A stretch of DNA of 64,000 nt. Source: Apibacter adventoris. Its GTDB lineage: Bacteria; Bacteroidota; Bacteroidia; Flavobacteriales; Weeksellaceae. This document shows positions 27,981 through 36,885 of the stretch, one piece after another. Under the pieces are notes generated by a model. That model was not told where the DNA came from, did no database searches, and saw only the letters and a program-made list of their open reading frames with translations. Position 1 is the stretch's first letter. Each line of letters opens with the position of its first letter. A program made the translations under genes and the position numbers. Location of the stretch: assembly GCF_002964975.1 (NCBI RefSeq), contig NZ_PSZM01000001.1, forward strand, positions 310,001 through 374,000. Reading direction: 5' to 3'.

Positions 27981-27998
27981 AGAATATTTAGATATTCT
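27981..27998. repeat. Small hairpin at the rpmI/rplT junction
   Basis: AGAATAT-TTAG-ATATTCT is a perfect 7-bp stem with a 4-nt loop that reaches the end of rpmI. With the rest of the 102-nt gap it could form a leader structure for L20, or it may be chance in AT-rich DNA. There is no U-run making it an obvious terminator. Confidence 0.3.
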
Positions 27999-28195
27999 TA
28001 TTTAAGTAATAATTGTCTTTTAACACTCTTTTCGTCTACACTTTCTACTATAGTTACATAAGTTAGATTTCTTTTTGCTTTAGTAGTTCTTTTACTTAAA
28101 TTGTGTCTTTTGAAAGCGTGTTTTCTTTTAATTTTACCTGTTCCGGTAAGTGAAAAACGCTTTTTTGCACCTGATTTTGTTTTTAATTTAGGCAT
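27998..28195 (-). CDS. rpmI: 50S ribosomal protein L35
   Basis: A 65-residue basic protein with the L35 signature [31 protein letters not shown] followed by [12 protein letters not shown]. Length is exactly normal. It lies between infC (54 nt upstream) and rplT, the conserved order in most bacteria. Confidence 0.98.
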   Translation of the reverse strand: MPKLKTKSGAKKRFSLTGTGKIKRKHAFKRHNLSKRTTKAKRNLTYVTIVESVDEKSVKRQLLLK

Positions 28196-28249
28196 TTTCT
28201 TATTTTTTACTTCGTTATTAAATATATTTAAATCTCTTAAAAATAAATT

Positions 28250-28804
28250 TTATTTTTTAGGAGACATCATCATAATCATCCTTTTTCCTTCTAATTTAGG
28301 CATTTGTTCAACCTTCCCCCATTCTTCTAATTCCTGTGCCAATTTTAATAATAAAATCTGACCTTGATCTTTAAAAATTATAGATCTTCCTTTAAAGAAA
28401 ACATAGGCTTTTAATTTAGATCCTTCTTCTAAAAATTTTTGAGCATGTTTTTTCTTAAATTCATAGTCATGTTCATCTGTTTGAGGACCAAATCTTATTT
28501 CTTTTACAACTACCTTAGATTGTTTAGATTTTAGTTCTTTTTGCTTCTTTTTTTGCTCATATAAGAACTTTTTGTAATCTATAACACGACAAACAGGTGG
28601 GTTAGCCGTAGCAGTAATCAAAACTAAATCTAATTCTAAATCTTCAGCAATTTTAAGAGCCTCTTTTATAGGATATACTCCTTGAGTTACATTTTCACCT
28701 ACTATTCGTACTTCGGGAACATCAATAAAATTATTGATTTTATGTTCTGCTTCCTGTTTCCTTGGGATGTATCTCCCTCTTGGATTATTTCTGTTAAGTG
28801 CTAT
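28250..28804 (-). CDS. infC: Translation initiation factor IF-3, apparent AUA start
   Basis: IF-3 of 184 residues, which prevents early subunit joining and checks start-codon pairing in the P site. Translating upstream of the first ordinary start (a TTG at 28621) continues the N-terminal domain without a break: [16 protein letters not shown], then [18 protein letters not shown] and [20 protein letters not shown], joining [19 protein letters not shown] and the C-terminal domain ending MMMSPKK. Between the thrS stop (28817-28819) and residue 62 the frame has no ATG, GTG or TTG. The codon before ALNRNN is ATA at 28804-28802. A rare start codon fits the known autoregulation of infC, which uses AUU in E. 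coli. The gene begins 12 nt after thrS. Confidence 0.93.
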   Translation of the reverse strand: MALNRNNPRGRYIPRKQEAEHKINNFIDVPEVRIVGENVTQGVYPIKEALKIAEDLELDLVLITATANPPVCRVIDYKKFLYEQKKKQKELKSKQSKVVVKEIRFGPQTDEHDYEFKKKHAQKFLEEGSKLKAYVFFKGRSIIFKDQGQILLLKLAQELEEWGKVEQMPKLEGKRMIMMMSPKK

Positions 28805-28816
28805 GGTATATAAATT

Positions 28817-30739
28817 TTAAGGTTTATCTGTTACTTTTTTCATCATTCTTACTGCTTCTTCTAAAGAAAGAGTTCCTAAATCTCCCTCTCCTCTTTTTCG
28901 AATAGATACAGTTCCTGATTCTTCTTCTTTCTCTCCCACTATAAACATATAAGGGATTTTATTAATTTCCGCATCACGTATCTTTTTACCAGTCTTTTCG
29001 TTACGCTCATCAATCCGTCCGCAAATATCTGAATTTTCCATTAAATTCAAAACTTTTTTTGTATAAACTGTATATTTTTCACTAATAGGAAGTATAATAA
29101 ATGGTTCCGGGCTTAACCATAGGGGCAAATCTCCTCCGGTATGTTCTAGGAGAATAGCAACAAACCTTTCTAAAGATCCAAATGGAGCTCTATGTATCAT
29201 TACCGGTCTATGTTTTTCATTATCTGGACCTATATAATGTAAATCAAATCTTTCAGGAAGATTATAATCTACCTGTATTGTTCCTAATTGCCAACTTCTT
29301 CCTAAAGCATCTTTTACCATAAAATCAAGCTTAGGACCGTAAAAAGCAGCTTCTCCATATTCTATAACGGTTGGAAGATTTTTACTTTCAGCGGCTTGTT
29401 TAATTGCATTTTCTGCTTTCTCCCAATTTTCATCTGTCCCGATATATTTTTCTTTATTTTCTTTATCTCTTAATGATACCTGAGCGGTAAAATTTTCAAA
29501 TCCTAAAGATTTAAATGTATATAATACTAAATCTATTACCTTTTCAAATTCTCCAATTAATTGATCGGGAGTACAGAATATATGCGCATCATCCTGAGTG
29601 AACCCTCTAACTCTGGTCAGCCCATGTAATTCACCGCTTTGTTCATAACGATATACAGTTCCAAATTCAGCAAATCTTTTCGGTAAATCTTTATATGACC
29701 AAGGTGCTGAGCGATAAATTTCGCAATGATGTGGACAATTCATGGGTTTTAATAAAAATTCTTCTCCTTCATTTGGAGTTTTAATAGGTTGAAAACTATC
29801 TGCTCCATATTTATCATAATGTCCACTGGTAACATATAAATCTTTATGTCCTATATGGGGAGTCGCTACAATTTCATATCCTGCTTTTTGTTGGGCTGCT
29901 CCTAAAAAGTCTATTAGTTTTTGGCGCAATTTAGCCCCTTTAGGCAACCATAAAGGAAGTCCCGCTCCTACTTTTTCTGAAAAGGTAAATAAACCTAATT
30001 CTTTACCTAATTTACGGTGATCTCTTTTTTTAGCTTCTTCTATCCTTTCTAGATACTCGGTAAGATCTTTTTGTTTAGGAAAGGTTATTCCATACACTCT
30101 TACCAATTGTTTATTTTTTTCGTCTCCTCTCCAATATGCTCCGGCTGCATTTAAAACTTTTACTGCTTTTACAATTCCTGTTGATGGTATATGACCTCCT
30201 CTACATAAGTCAGTAAAATTATCATGTGTACAGAATGTAATAGTTCCATCTTCGAGATTTTCTATTAATTCTGTCTTATATTCGTTATTTTTATATTCTT
30301 GTAATGCATCTTTCTTGCTAACAGGATATAGCCTAAATGAAGAATCCTTTTTAGCGTTTTCAAGCATTTTTTTCTCAATTTTTTCGAAATCTTTTTCTGA
30401 AAAAGCTTCCCCTCCAAAATCTACATCATAATAAAATCCGTTTTCTATAGCCGGACCTATTGTTAATTTTGCACTGGGATAATATTCCATTATAGCCTGT
30501 GCTAATAAATGGGCAGAAGAATGCCAAAATGCTTTTTTACCTAAATCATCATTCCAGGTAAGTAATTGAACCGTTGCATCTGCCGTTATCGGGGTGGTAA
30601 CTTCTACTTGTTTACCATCTACTAATGCAGAAATTGTATTTCTAGCCAATCCTTCTGAAATGCTTTTGGCTACATCCAACGGTGTAACGGAATTCTCAAA
30701 TTCCTTTACACTTCCATCTGGAAGGGTAATTTTTATCAT
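28817..30739 (-). CDS. thrS: Threonyl-tRNA synthetase
   Basis: A 640-residue class II synthetase that charges tRNA-Thr. Domains in order: the TGS domain ([27 protein letters not shown]), the editing/SAD domain with [11 protein letters not shown] (about residue 73) and the [19 protein letters not shown] segment, then the catalytic core with the zinc-binding [11 protein letters not shown] (about residue 332) and [10 protein letters not shown], and the C-terminal anticodon-binding domain. It is the first gene of the thrS-infC-rpmI-rplT operon. The leader is short (-7 element at 30760-30767), leaving no room for a T-box. Confidence 0.98.
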   Translation of the reverse strand: MIKITLPDGSVKEFENSVTPLDVAKSISEGLARNTISALVDGKQVEVTTPITADATVQLLTWNDDLGKKAFWHSSAHLLAQAIMEYYPSAKLTIGPAIENGFYYDVDFGGEAFSEKDFEKIEKKMLENAKKDSSFRLYPVSKKDALQEYKNNEYKTELIENLEDGTITFCTHDNFTDLCRGGHIPSTGIVKAVKVLNAAGAYWRGDEKNKQLVRVYGITFPKQKDLTEYLERIEEAKKRDHRKLGKELGLFTFSEKVGAGLPLWLPKGAKLRQKLIDFLGAAQQKAGYEIVATPHIGHKDLYVTSGHYDKYGADSFQPIKTPNEGEEFLLKPMNCPHHCEIYRSAPWSYKDLPKRFAEFGTVYRYEQSGELHGLTRVRGFTQDDAHIFCTPDQLIGEFEKVIDLVLYTFKSLGFENFTAQVSLRDKENKEKYIGTDENWEKAENAIKQAAESKNLPTVIEYGEAAFYGPKLDFMVKDALGRSWQLGTIQVDYNLPERFDLHYIGPDNEKHRPVMIHRAPFGSLERFVAILLEHTGGDLPLWLSPEPFIILPISEKYTVYTKKVLNLMENSDICGRIDERNEKTGKKIRDAEINKIPYMFIVGEKEEESGTVSIRKRGEGDLGTLSLEEAVRMMKKVTDKP

Positions 30740-30759
30740 TCTTCTATTTTTTAAGGGTA

Positions 30760-30767
30760 CAAATTTA
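30760..30767 (-). promoter_or_regulatory. -7 promoter element for thrS-infC-rpmI-rplT
   Basis: TAAATTTG on the minus strand is a full TAnnTTTG match ending 20 nt before the thrS ATG. No clear -33 box is seen. Confidence 0.45.
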
Positions 30768-30926
30768 CAAAAGTTTTAATAATTTATTTTGTTTTTCAGC
30801 TATCTAACTTTATATGTATTTACATATTAATGATAATTTTGTTGAATTTTAAAGAAAAATTAGTTCATAGGATAAGAGAAATTAATTATCTGAAATAATA
30901 GCTTCTTTCATTAATTTCTTGTTCAA

Positions 30927-31087
30927 TTAAGACATTTTTTTCCTATTACTTTCATCATTCATAGGAAAACAACATCTTTCATCTGCCCTATAATACCAAT
31001 CTTTTTCTTTATGATAAAATAATTTACAATTACTCACTCCATTTTATTATCATGACAACATTCTTTATCATAATTAGTGTAAGCCAA
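30927..31087 (-). pseudogene. Possible remnant of a small cysteine-rich gene
   Basis: The 570-nt gap between thrS and ybaK contains two short minus-strand stretches with coding-like composition in different frames: LAYTNYDKECCHDNKME (31087-31037, then a stop) and SNCKLFYHKEKDWYYRADER continuing CCFPMNDESNRKKMS (31034-30930, then a stop). Together they look like one small Cys/Tyr/Asp-rich protein broken by a frameshift. I do not recognise a family, and the evidence is composition only; the rest of the gap shows nothing. Confidence 0.25.
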
Positions 31088-31312
31088 TTACGCCATTTCT
31101 GAATATAATTCATTTTATTTTATTAATTAATTGTCTATTTATATAATTATCTAACTGTTACCTAAAATTCAAGAATTTATTAAATCTCCTCATAATTTTC
31201 CATAAATGTTTTCTATTAAAATTTAAGTCTTTTTTAAATAACTTAGGAGATGTTTAAATTTTATATATTATATCTATAATTAATATTATAATAAAAAATT
31301 ATTATTTTTTAA

Positions 31313-31798
31313 TTATATAATCAATAAGCTCGTTTTGGCATGAGTTACATGGATGAGATCGCTAGGGTTTATTTGTATTTGCAAGCCTCTCTGTCCGGCA
31401 CTTATAAATATATATTCAAAATTTAAACAACTTTTATCTATAAAAGTATGGAAATGCTTTTTCATTCCTATCGGAGAGCAACCTCCACGTATATATCCAG
31501 TTAATCCCATTAAATCTTTTATAGGGATTAAATCGCAGTTTTTATTTCCTGAAATTAGAGCCGTATGTTTTAAATTTAATTCTTTACTTCCGGGAATTAA
31601 GCATACAAAATAACCGGTTTTATCTCCTTTCAACACCAAGGTTTTAAATATTTGATCTATATTTTGATCTAACAAATGAGCAACATGTTGTGCACTTAAA
31701 TCTGATTCATCAATATCGTAAGAAATCAATTCATATGCAATCTTTTCCTTATCTAATATTCTGGCTGCATTTGTCTTATGATTCTTTTGTTTATTCAT
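31313..31798 (-). CDS. ybaK: YbaK-type aminoacyl-tRNA deacylase
   Basis: A 161-residue YbaK/EbsC-like editing protein that hydrolyses Cys-tRNA(Pro) and related mischarged tRNAs in trans. Characteristic parts are TNAARILDKEKIAYELISY, FKTLVLKGDKTGYFVCLIPGSKELNLK with the conserved lysine, GLTGYIRGGCSPIGMKK (the GGxSPxG loop) and FIDKSCLNFEYIFISAGQRGLQI. Length is normal. It lies 44 nt after the dihydroorotase gene and is probably the last gene of the ruvB operon. Confidence 0.92.
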   Translation of the reverse strand: MNKQKNHKTNAARILDKEKIAYELISYDIDESDLSAQHVAHLLDQNIDQIFKTLVLKGDKTGYFVCLIPGSKELNLKHTALISGNKNCDLIPIKDLMGLTGYIRGGCSPIGMKKHFHTFIDKSCLNFEYIFISAGQRGLQIQINPSDLIHVTHAKTSLLII

Positions 31799-31842
31799 TT
31801 AAATTACAGAATACTCATTTATATTATTTTCTGACAACTTAT

Positions 31843-33180
31843 TTATCTGTCAAATTTTAATGCTTTGCCCCTTACTTCATTAACTATTCCGTTATCAAAA
31901 GCTAATTTCCCGTTCAAGATAGTTTTCTCAATCGTAGTTGAAAATGTATTGCCTTCAAACGGTGACCATTTACATTTATATAAAATATTTTCTTGCGTTA
32001 CTGTATAAGGTTTTTCTGGATTTATCAAAACCATATCAGCAAAATATCCTTTTTTTATATAGCCTCTTTTATATACTTGAAATAAATCTGCAGGAGCATG
32101 ACTCATTTTTTTCACTACTGTTTCTTTTGTTATTTTTCCTTTTTTTACTAATTCCAACATAACTTGTAAGGAATGCTGAATTAAAGGTCCTCCTGATGCT
32201 GCTTGTAAACATCCTCCTTGTTTTTCACTTAACAAATGAGGAGCATGATCAGTTGCTATAACATCTAATTTATCTTGATTTACCGCCTGTAATATGGCAT
32301 CTCTATCTTTACGGGTTTTTACTGCCGGATTCCATTTAATTTGTGACCCCATAATTAGATATTCTTCATCTGTAAACCATAAATGATGTACACAAGCTTC
32401 TCCTGTAACTTTTTTTTCTGATAAAGGTTTACTTTCAAAAAGACTTAATTCTTTTTCTGTAGATAAATGCAATACATGAAGTCGTGTTCCATATTTATGT
32501 GCTAATTCTACTGCTTCTGAAGATGATTGATAACAGGCTTCTTCACTGCGAATTAAAGGATGATAGGGTATTGGGATATTATATCCAAATTCTGTTTTAT
32601 ATTTTTCAACATTCGCTTTTATAATTTCTTCTTTTTCACAATGGGTAGCTATTAGCATATTTACTTCTGCAAAAATAGTCTCTAATGCTTTTTTGTTATC
32701 TACCAACATATTTCCTGTTGATGATCCCATGAAAATTTTAATTCCACAAACCTTTTTTGGGTTTATCTTTTTGAGTTCTTCCATATTTGAATTGGTTGCT
32801 CCCATAAAAAATGAATAATTTGCATAGGATTTTTGAGAAGCTAACTCAAACTTATTGTTTAACGCTTCTATAGTTACGGTTTGCGGAAGGGTATTAGGCA
32901 TTTCCATAAAAGAAGTTACTCCTCCGGCAATTGCTGCACGACTTTCTGTTTCTATATCCCCTTTATGGGTAAGCCCCGGTTCTCTGAAATGTACCTGATC
33001 ATCTATTACACCGGGAAGTAACCATAGACCTTCTGCTTCAATAACTTGAGCTTCTTTTATGATTCCTTCCGGAACTTTTTCATTTAAATAAACTTCTGAA
33101 ATCAGATCATTTTCTATTAAAACAGAACCTTTAACCGAATTGTCTTCATTTATGATAGTAGCATTGTGTATAAGTATCAT
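31843..33180 (-). CDS. pyrC: Dihydroorotase (HxR type)
   Basis: A 445-residue amidohydrolase for the third step of pyrimidine synthesis, cyclising N-carbamoyl-aspartate to dihydroorotate. The metal motif is DDQVHFREPGLTHKGD (about residue 61; HxR in place of HxH, as is common in Bacteroidota). Other landmarks are FMEMPNT, GIKIFMGSSTGNML with the lysine likely to be carboxylated, LHVLHLST and VIATDHAPH. An allantoinase is the main alternative in this superfamily, but no other purine catabolism genes are present. It starts 16 nt after the SMR gene. Confidence 0.9.
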   Translation of the reverse strand: MILIHNATIINEDNSVKGSVLIENDLISEVYLNEKVPEGIIKEAQVIEAEGLWLLPGVIDDQVHFREPGLTHKGDIETESRAAIAGGVTSFMEMPNTLPQTVTIEALNNKFELASQKSYANYSFFMGATNSNMEELKKINPKKVCGIKIFMGSSTGNMLVDNKKALETIFAEVNMLIATHCEKEEIIKANVEKYKTEFGYNIPIPYHPLIRSEEACYQSSSEAVELAHKYGTRLHVLHLSTEKELSLFESKPLSEKKVTGEACVHHLWFTDEEYLIMGSQIKWNPAVKTRKDRDAILQAVNQDKLDVIATDHAPHLLSEKQGGCLQAASGGPLIQHSLQVMLELVKKGKITKETVVKKMSHAPADLFQVYKRGYIKKGYFADMVLINPEKPYTVTQENILYKCKWSPFEGNTFSTTIEKTILNGKLAFDNGIVNEVRGKALKFDR

Positions 33181-33196
33181 TTTTTTCTTATTTAGT

Positions 33197-33529
33197 TTAA
33201 TGTCCTGCTGTTTTGGAATATAAATTTATAATTAAAACGCCTATAATTATAAAAACTATTCCTATAATAGCCGGTATATCTAGCTTTTGTTTATATATAA
33301 AATATCCTGTTAAACTTATTAACACTATCCCTATTCCCGACCAAATTGCATAGGCTATTCCTAATGGTATAGTCTTAATCGCTTTATTAAGGCTAAATAA
33401 TGCACAAAAAAATAAAAGAAAGAATATTACAGTCGGTTTCCATACAGTAAATTCTTTAGTTTTAGGAAGTGTTGAGGTTGCTATTACTTCTAAACAAATA
33501 GCAAGCATTAAAAATAAATAAGATTTCAT
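33197..33529 (-). CDS. SMR-family small multidrug/cation exporter
   Basis: A 110-residue protein with four transmembrane helices, typical of the small multidrug resistance family (EmrE/QacE/SugE). The membrane-embedded glutamate is at position 14 (MLAICLEVIATSTLP), and the GIAYAIWSGIGIV stretch has the conserved tryptophan. It would work as a dimer exporting cationic compounds, or guanidinium if SugE-like, in exchange for protons. It directly abuts the ruvB stop, so it is translated from the ruvB message. Confidence 0.9.
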   Translation of the reverse strand: MKSYLFLMLAICLEVIATSTLPKTKEFTVWKPTVIFFLLFFCALFSLNKAIKTIPLGIAYAIWSGIGIVLISLTGYFIYKQKLDIPAIIGIVFIIIGVLIINLYSKTAGH

Positions 33530-34555
33530 TTAAAATAATTCTGACTGATTTCCCATTGTTTTTATTTTCCCTAAATGTTTATAAGCTTTCTCTGTAGCTT
33601 CTCGTCCTCTTGGGGTACGCATTAAGTACCCTTCCTGAATTAAAAATGGTTCATATACCTCTTCTAATGTACCAGGATTTTCTCCTACTGCAGTAGCTAT
33701 TGTTGTTAATCCTACCGGACCTCCTTTAAATTTATCTATAATGGAACTAAGAATTTTATTATCCATTTCATCTAATCCGTGCTTATCAACTTTTAAAGCT
33801 TCTAGACCCATTTCCGCAATTTTCATATCTATTTTTCCAGTACCTTTAATTTGTGCAAAATCTCTAATTCTTCTTAATAATGCATTTGCTATACGAGGAG
33901 TACCCCTGCTTCTAGAGGCAATTTCGATAGCTGCCTGAGATTCTATAGGCATATTCATAATTCGAGAACTTCTTTCTACAATCATTCCTAATAATTCAGT
34001 ATGATAGTATTCAAACCTGAAATTTATTCCAAATCTGGCCCTTAATGGTGCTGTAAGTAGTCCTGATCTTGTAGTAGCCCCTATAAGAGTAAATGGATTA
34101 AGATTTATCTGAACAGATCTAGCATTAGGACCACTTTCTATCATGATATCTATGCGATAATCTTCCATAGCTGAGTATAAATATTCTTCAACGATAGGCG
34201 ATAATCTATGAATTTCATCTATAAATAATACATCATTTTCCTCTAATCCGGTTAATAAACCTGCTAAATCCCCAGGTTTATCTAATACCGGGCCTGAGGT
34301 AATTTTTATACCTACTCCTAATTCATTAGCTATGATATTTGCTAGGGTAGTCTTTCCTAACCCTGGCGGACCATGTAATAAAACATGATCTAATGATTCC
34401 CGACGAAGTTTAGCTGCTTTTACAAAAACCTCCAGATTATCCATAATATGAGGTTGTCCTGCAAATTCATGAAAGTTCTTTGGACGCACCTGCTCTTCTT
34501 GTGCTATTTCCTCTTGGGAATATTTTTCTTTATCGGGATCTAATAAGTCGGACAT
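33530..34555 (-). CDS. ruvB: Holliday junction branch migration helicase RuvB
   Basis: A 341-residue AAA+ motor that drives branch migration with RuvA. Visible motifs: [14 protein letters not shown], Walker [15 protein letters not shown] (about residue 62), Walker [12 protein letters not shown], sensor [10 protein letters not shown], the arginine finger region LRARFG, and the C-terminal winged-helix domain ending [19 protein letters not shown]. Length is normal. It appears to lead a four-gene unit with the SMR transporter, pyrC and ybaK. Confidence 0.98.
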   Translation of the reverse strand: MSDLLDPDKEKYSQEEIAQEEQVRPKNFHEFAGQPHIMDNLEVFVKAAKLRRESLDHVLLHGPPGLGKTTLANIIANELGVGIKITSGPVLDKPGDLAGLLTGLEENDVLFIDEIHRLSPIVEEYLYSAMEDYRIDIMIESGPNARSVQINLNPFTLIGATTRSGLLTAPLRARFGINFRFEYYHTELLGMIVERSSRIMNMPIESQAAIEIASRSRGTPRIANALLRRIRDFAQIKGTGKIDMKIAEMGLEALKVDKHGLDEMDNKILSSIIDKFKGGPVGLTTIATAVGENPGTLEEVYEPFLIQEGYLMRTPRGREATEKAYKHLGKIKTMGNQSELF

Positions 34556-34677
34556 TCTGTAAAATTAGTACTTCTTTAGAAATCAAAAAAATAAATATAA
34601 TTTAAAATAAATTCTATTTTTTAATCATTAAATCATGATTTAATATACATTAACAAATAATGTTTTTCTATTTTTTA

Positions 34678-34685
34678 TAATTTTG
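34678..34685 (+). promoter_or_regulatory. -7 promoter element before the decayed lipoprotein gene
   Basis: TAATTTTG matches TAnnTTTG and directly abuts the ATG at 34686, suggesting the pseudogene kept a promoter or was read from a leaderless message. Confidence 0.3.
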
Positions 34686-35160
34686 ATGTTAAAAGAGTAT
34701 TTTCATTTAAAAATTAAAAATTTTATTATATTATTTCTATGCTTTCTATTATTTCCCAGTTGTTTTACAAGCTGGTCTTCTAAAAAAAGATCAAAGTTTT
34801 TAAGAAATTGTATAAATTCCAAAATATGTGAACACAAAAGCAGTATCCTTTTTATTATTCCAATTTTGATTTTATTTGGGTAAAAGAATATTCTAATGAC
34901 ACATTATTAGATTCATTTAAAATCTATGTATACCCTAATTTAAATCCATCAAAACTAAATAATAGCAGATATTCGAATTTAGATCGGCCCATTATACCTA
35001 ATCATAAATAATTTTTCCTGATTCCTAAACAAAAACCTTATGAACTTACTAATATGGAAATGAAAATGGTTCTTGTTTTACTATGTTTTCTGAAAATTGG
35101 GCATATATTCTTACACAGTTTTGTATTGATGTCTACCTTGAAAACAGAGAAAATTTATAA
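34686..35160 (+). pseudogene. Decayed lipoprotein gene
   Basis: The 837-nt gap between ruvB and nuoM is filled mainly by a broken gene on the plus strand. It starts MLKEYFHLKIKNFIILFLCF and continues LLFPSC, a lipoprotein signal with its cysteine. After about 50 codons the coding character moves to another frame (QYPFYYSNFDFIWVKEYSND, then LLDSFKIYVYPNLNPSKL and RPIIPNHK), hits TAA at 35009-35011, reads on in frame as FFLIPKQKPYELTN, then shifts again to GNENGSCFTMFSENWAYILT and ends VYLENRENL with a stop at 35158-35160. At least two frameshifts and one nonsense codon make it inactive. The family is not recognised. The remaining 232 nt up to nuoM shows nothing else. Confidence 0.7.
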
Positions 35161-35392
35161 TCGTGAAGAAAATACAATAAAATAAATTTCCTAGTTTTGT
35201 TAATTACACATATTGAAAACATTCATTCTCAGTGAAATAATTTAAATTTGATAACAGTATTAAAATAACCTCAAATACTTTAAATATTTAAATTATGAAT
35301 AAAAATTAATTTTAAATAAAAAATATTAATTTTATTAAATTTTAATTCCTAAATGCACTACGGGTTTTATTTTATTTATTATTTACATTCTA

Positions 35393-36859
35393 TTATCTAA
35401 ATAATAATCCTAAAACCTGTGTTGCTGTTTCTGATGAAAGATTTAATAAAGGTTGCGGAAAAATACCAAATATTAATACTAAGAAAGCCAATACTCCTAA
35501 TCCAATTTGTGTTTGTAATGAAATATCTTTTTGTGTTTTTAAAAATTCTTTATTTCCTGGTCCAAACATAGACATTCCGTAAGTCTTAGTTACATATACT
35601 GCACAGAGAATAAGAGTTAACCCTGCAAAAATTACTCCCCAGGTGCTTAAGGTATATATGCTTTTTAATAATAAAAACTCACCTATAAAAGCATTGGTTA
35701 GAGGAACGGCCATTGTACCTACGGATATAATCATGAATAAAACAGCAAGTACAGGTGCTTTTGCAGCCAAACCTCCCATTTTTGATAAATCTCTGGTACC
35801 AAATCTTTTTATTAATATATCTGCCACATAAAACAACCCTACTATATTTACTCCATGTGCCAACATTTGTATTGAAGCTCCTTCTATTCCGGTTTTGTCT
35901 ATACTATAATTTACAGATAGTATTGCTGAAGAAAAAATTCCGGCAGCTATTAATCCTACATGAGCCATAGATGAAAAAGCTATTAATCTTTTAATGTCTT
36001 TTTGTACTATTGCTATTAAAGACGCATAGACAATTCCTATAATAGATAAAACTAAGGCTATACACCCAGAGATACCTCCAATAGCTTCCGGGGCTAAAGG
36101 TAAAAGATATTTTATAATCCCAAATACTCCCATTTTTAACATGATCCCTGATAGTAACATAGAACCTTGTGTCGGAGCCATAGTATAGGTATCTGCCTGC
36201 CAGGAATGAAAAGGGAAAATGGGTAATTTAATAGCAAAAGCTAGGAAAAACATCCAAAATATAAATACTTGTTCTTCCGAGGATAGTTTTATTGAATATA
36301 AACTATGATAATCAAAAGATCCTGTTTGTAAATATACGTATATAAAAGCTACTAGCATAAATAAAGAGCCAAAAAATGTATAAATGAAAAATTTAAGATT
36401 TATCTTCCTTTTGTTTTCTCCGGTACCATATAAACCACATATAAACCAAATAGGAATTAATGTTACTTCCCAAAAAATATAAAATAATAATCCGTCCATA
36501 GAAGTAAATAATCCAACCAATCCAAACTGCATCAATAAAATTAAAGCATAAAATGCTGAAGGTCTATTATCTTTAAATGAAGAATATATAATAATAGGGG
36601 TTAAAGTATTAGTTAAAAGAAGCATTAATAGTGTAAGCCCATCTATTCCAAAATGAAGAGAGCTAGTAATTTGAGTTATCCAAGGGTATTGAACCTCAAA
36701 CTGAACTCCTTTTTCGTAAAATTGTGCCCACACAAAGGCTGTAAGTACAAATTCTGCTATAGCTAATGTAAAAGCTACGTATTTGGAACTATTTGCTTTT
36801 AGGGTAATTAATAATATTGCGCCTAATATTGGCAAAAGTATTATTGCTAATGTTAACAT
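35393..36859 (-). CDS. nuoM: NADH-quinone oxidoreductase subunit M
   Basis: A 488-residue antiporter-like proton-pumping subunit of complex I with about 14 transmembrane helices. It opens LTLAIILLPILGAILLITL. The conserved FYIFWEVTLIPIWFICGLYG carries the key glutamate, then AFAIKLPIFPFHSWQADTYTMAPTQGSMLLSGIMLKMG with the pump lysine and histidine, and IAFSSMAHVGLIAAG. It is the last nuo gene here: nuoN, which normally follows, is missing and a decayed gene lies beyond. Confidence 0.97.
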   Translation of the reverse strand: MLTLAIILLPILGAILLITLKANSSKYVAFTLAIAEFVLTAFVWAQFYEKGVQFEVQYPWITQITSSLHFGIDGLTLLMLLLTNTLTPIIIYSSFKDNRPSAFYALILLMQFGLVGLFTSMDGLLFYIFWEVTLIPIWFICGLYGTGENKRKINLKFFIYTFFGSLFMLVAFIYVYLQTGSFDYHSLYSIKLSSEEQVFIFWMFFLAFAIKLPIFPFHSWQADTYTMAPTQGSMLLSGIMLKMGVFGIIKYLLPLAPEAIGGISGCIALVLSIIGIVYASLIAIVQKDIKRLIAFSSMAHVGLIAAGIFSSAILSVNYSIDKTGIEGASIQMLAHGVNIVGLFYVADILIKRFGTRDLSKMGGLAAKAPVLAVLFMIISVGTMAVPLTNAFIGEFLLLKSIYTLSTWGVIFAGLTLILCAVYVTKTYGMSMFGPGNKEFLKTQKDISLQTQIGLGVLAFLVLIFGIFPQPLLNLSSETATQVLGLLFR

Positions 36860-36885
36860 TATATCCTTTTTACTTAATTTGTTTT

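Noticed and set aside
28250-28621. Short 123-residue IF-3 starting at the TTG at 28621
   Set aside because: It would lose the N-terminal domain, which is clearly encoded upstream in the same frame; the AUA-start full-length form is preferred.
30740-30900. T-box or other leader upstream of thrS
   Set aside because: The -7 element lies 20 nt before the ATG and no T-box or specifier stem is seen, leaving no leader space.
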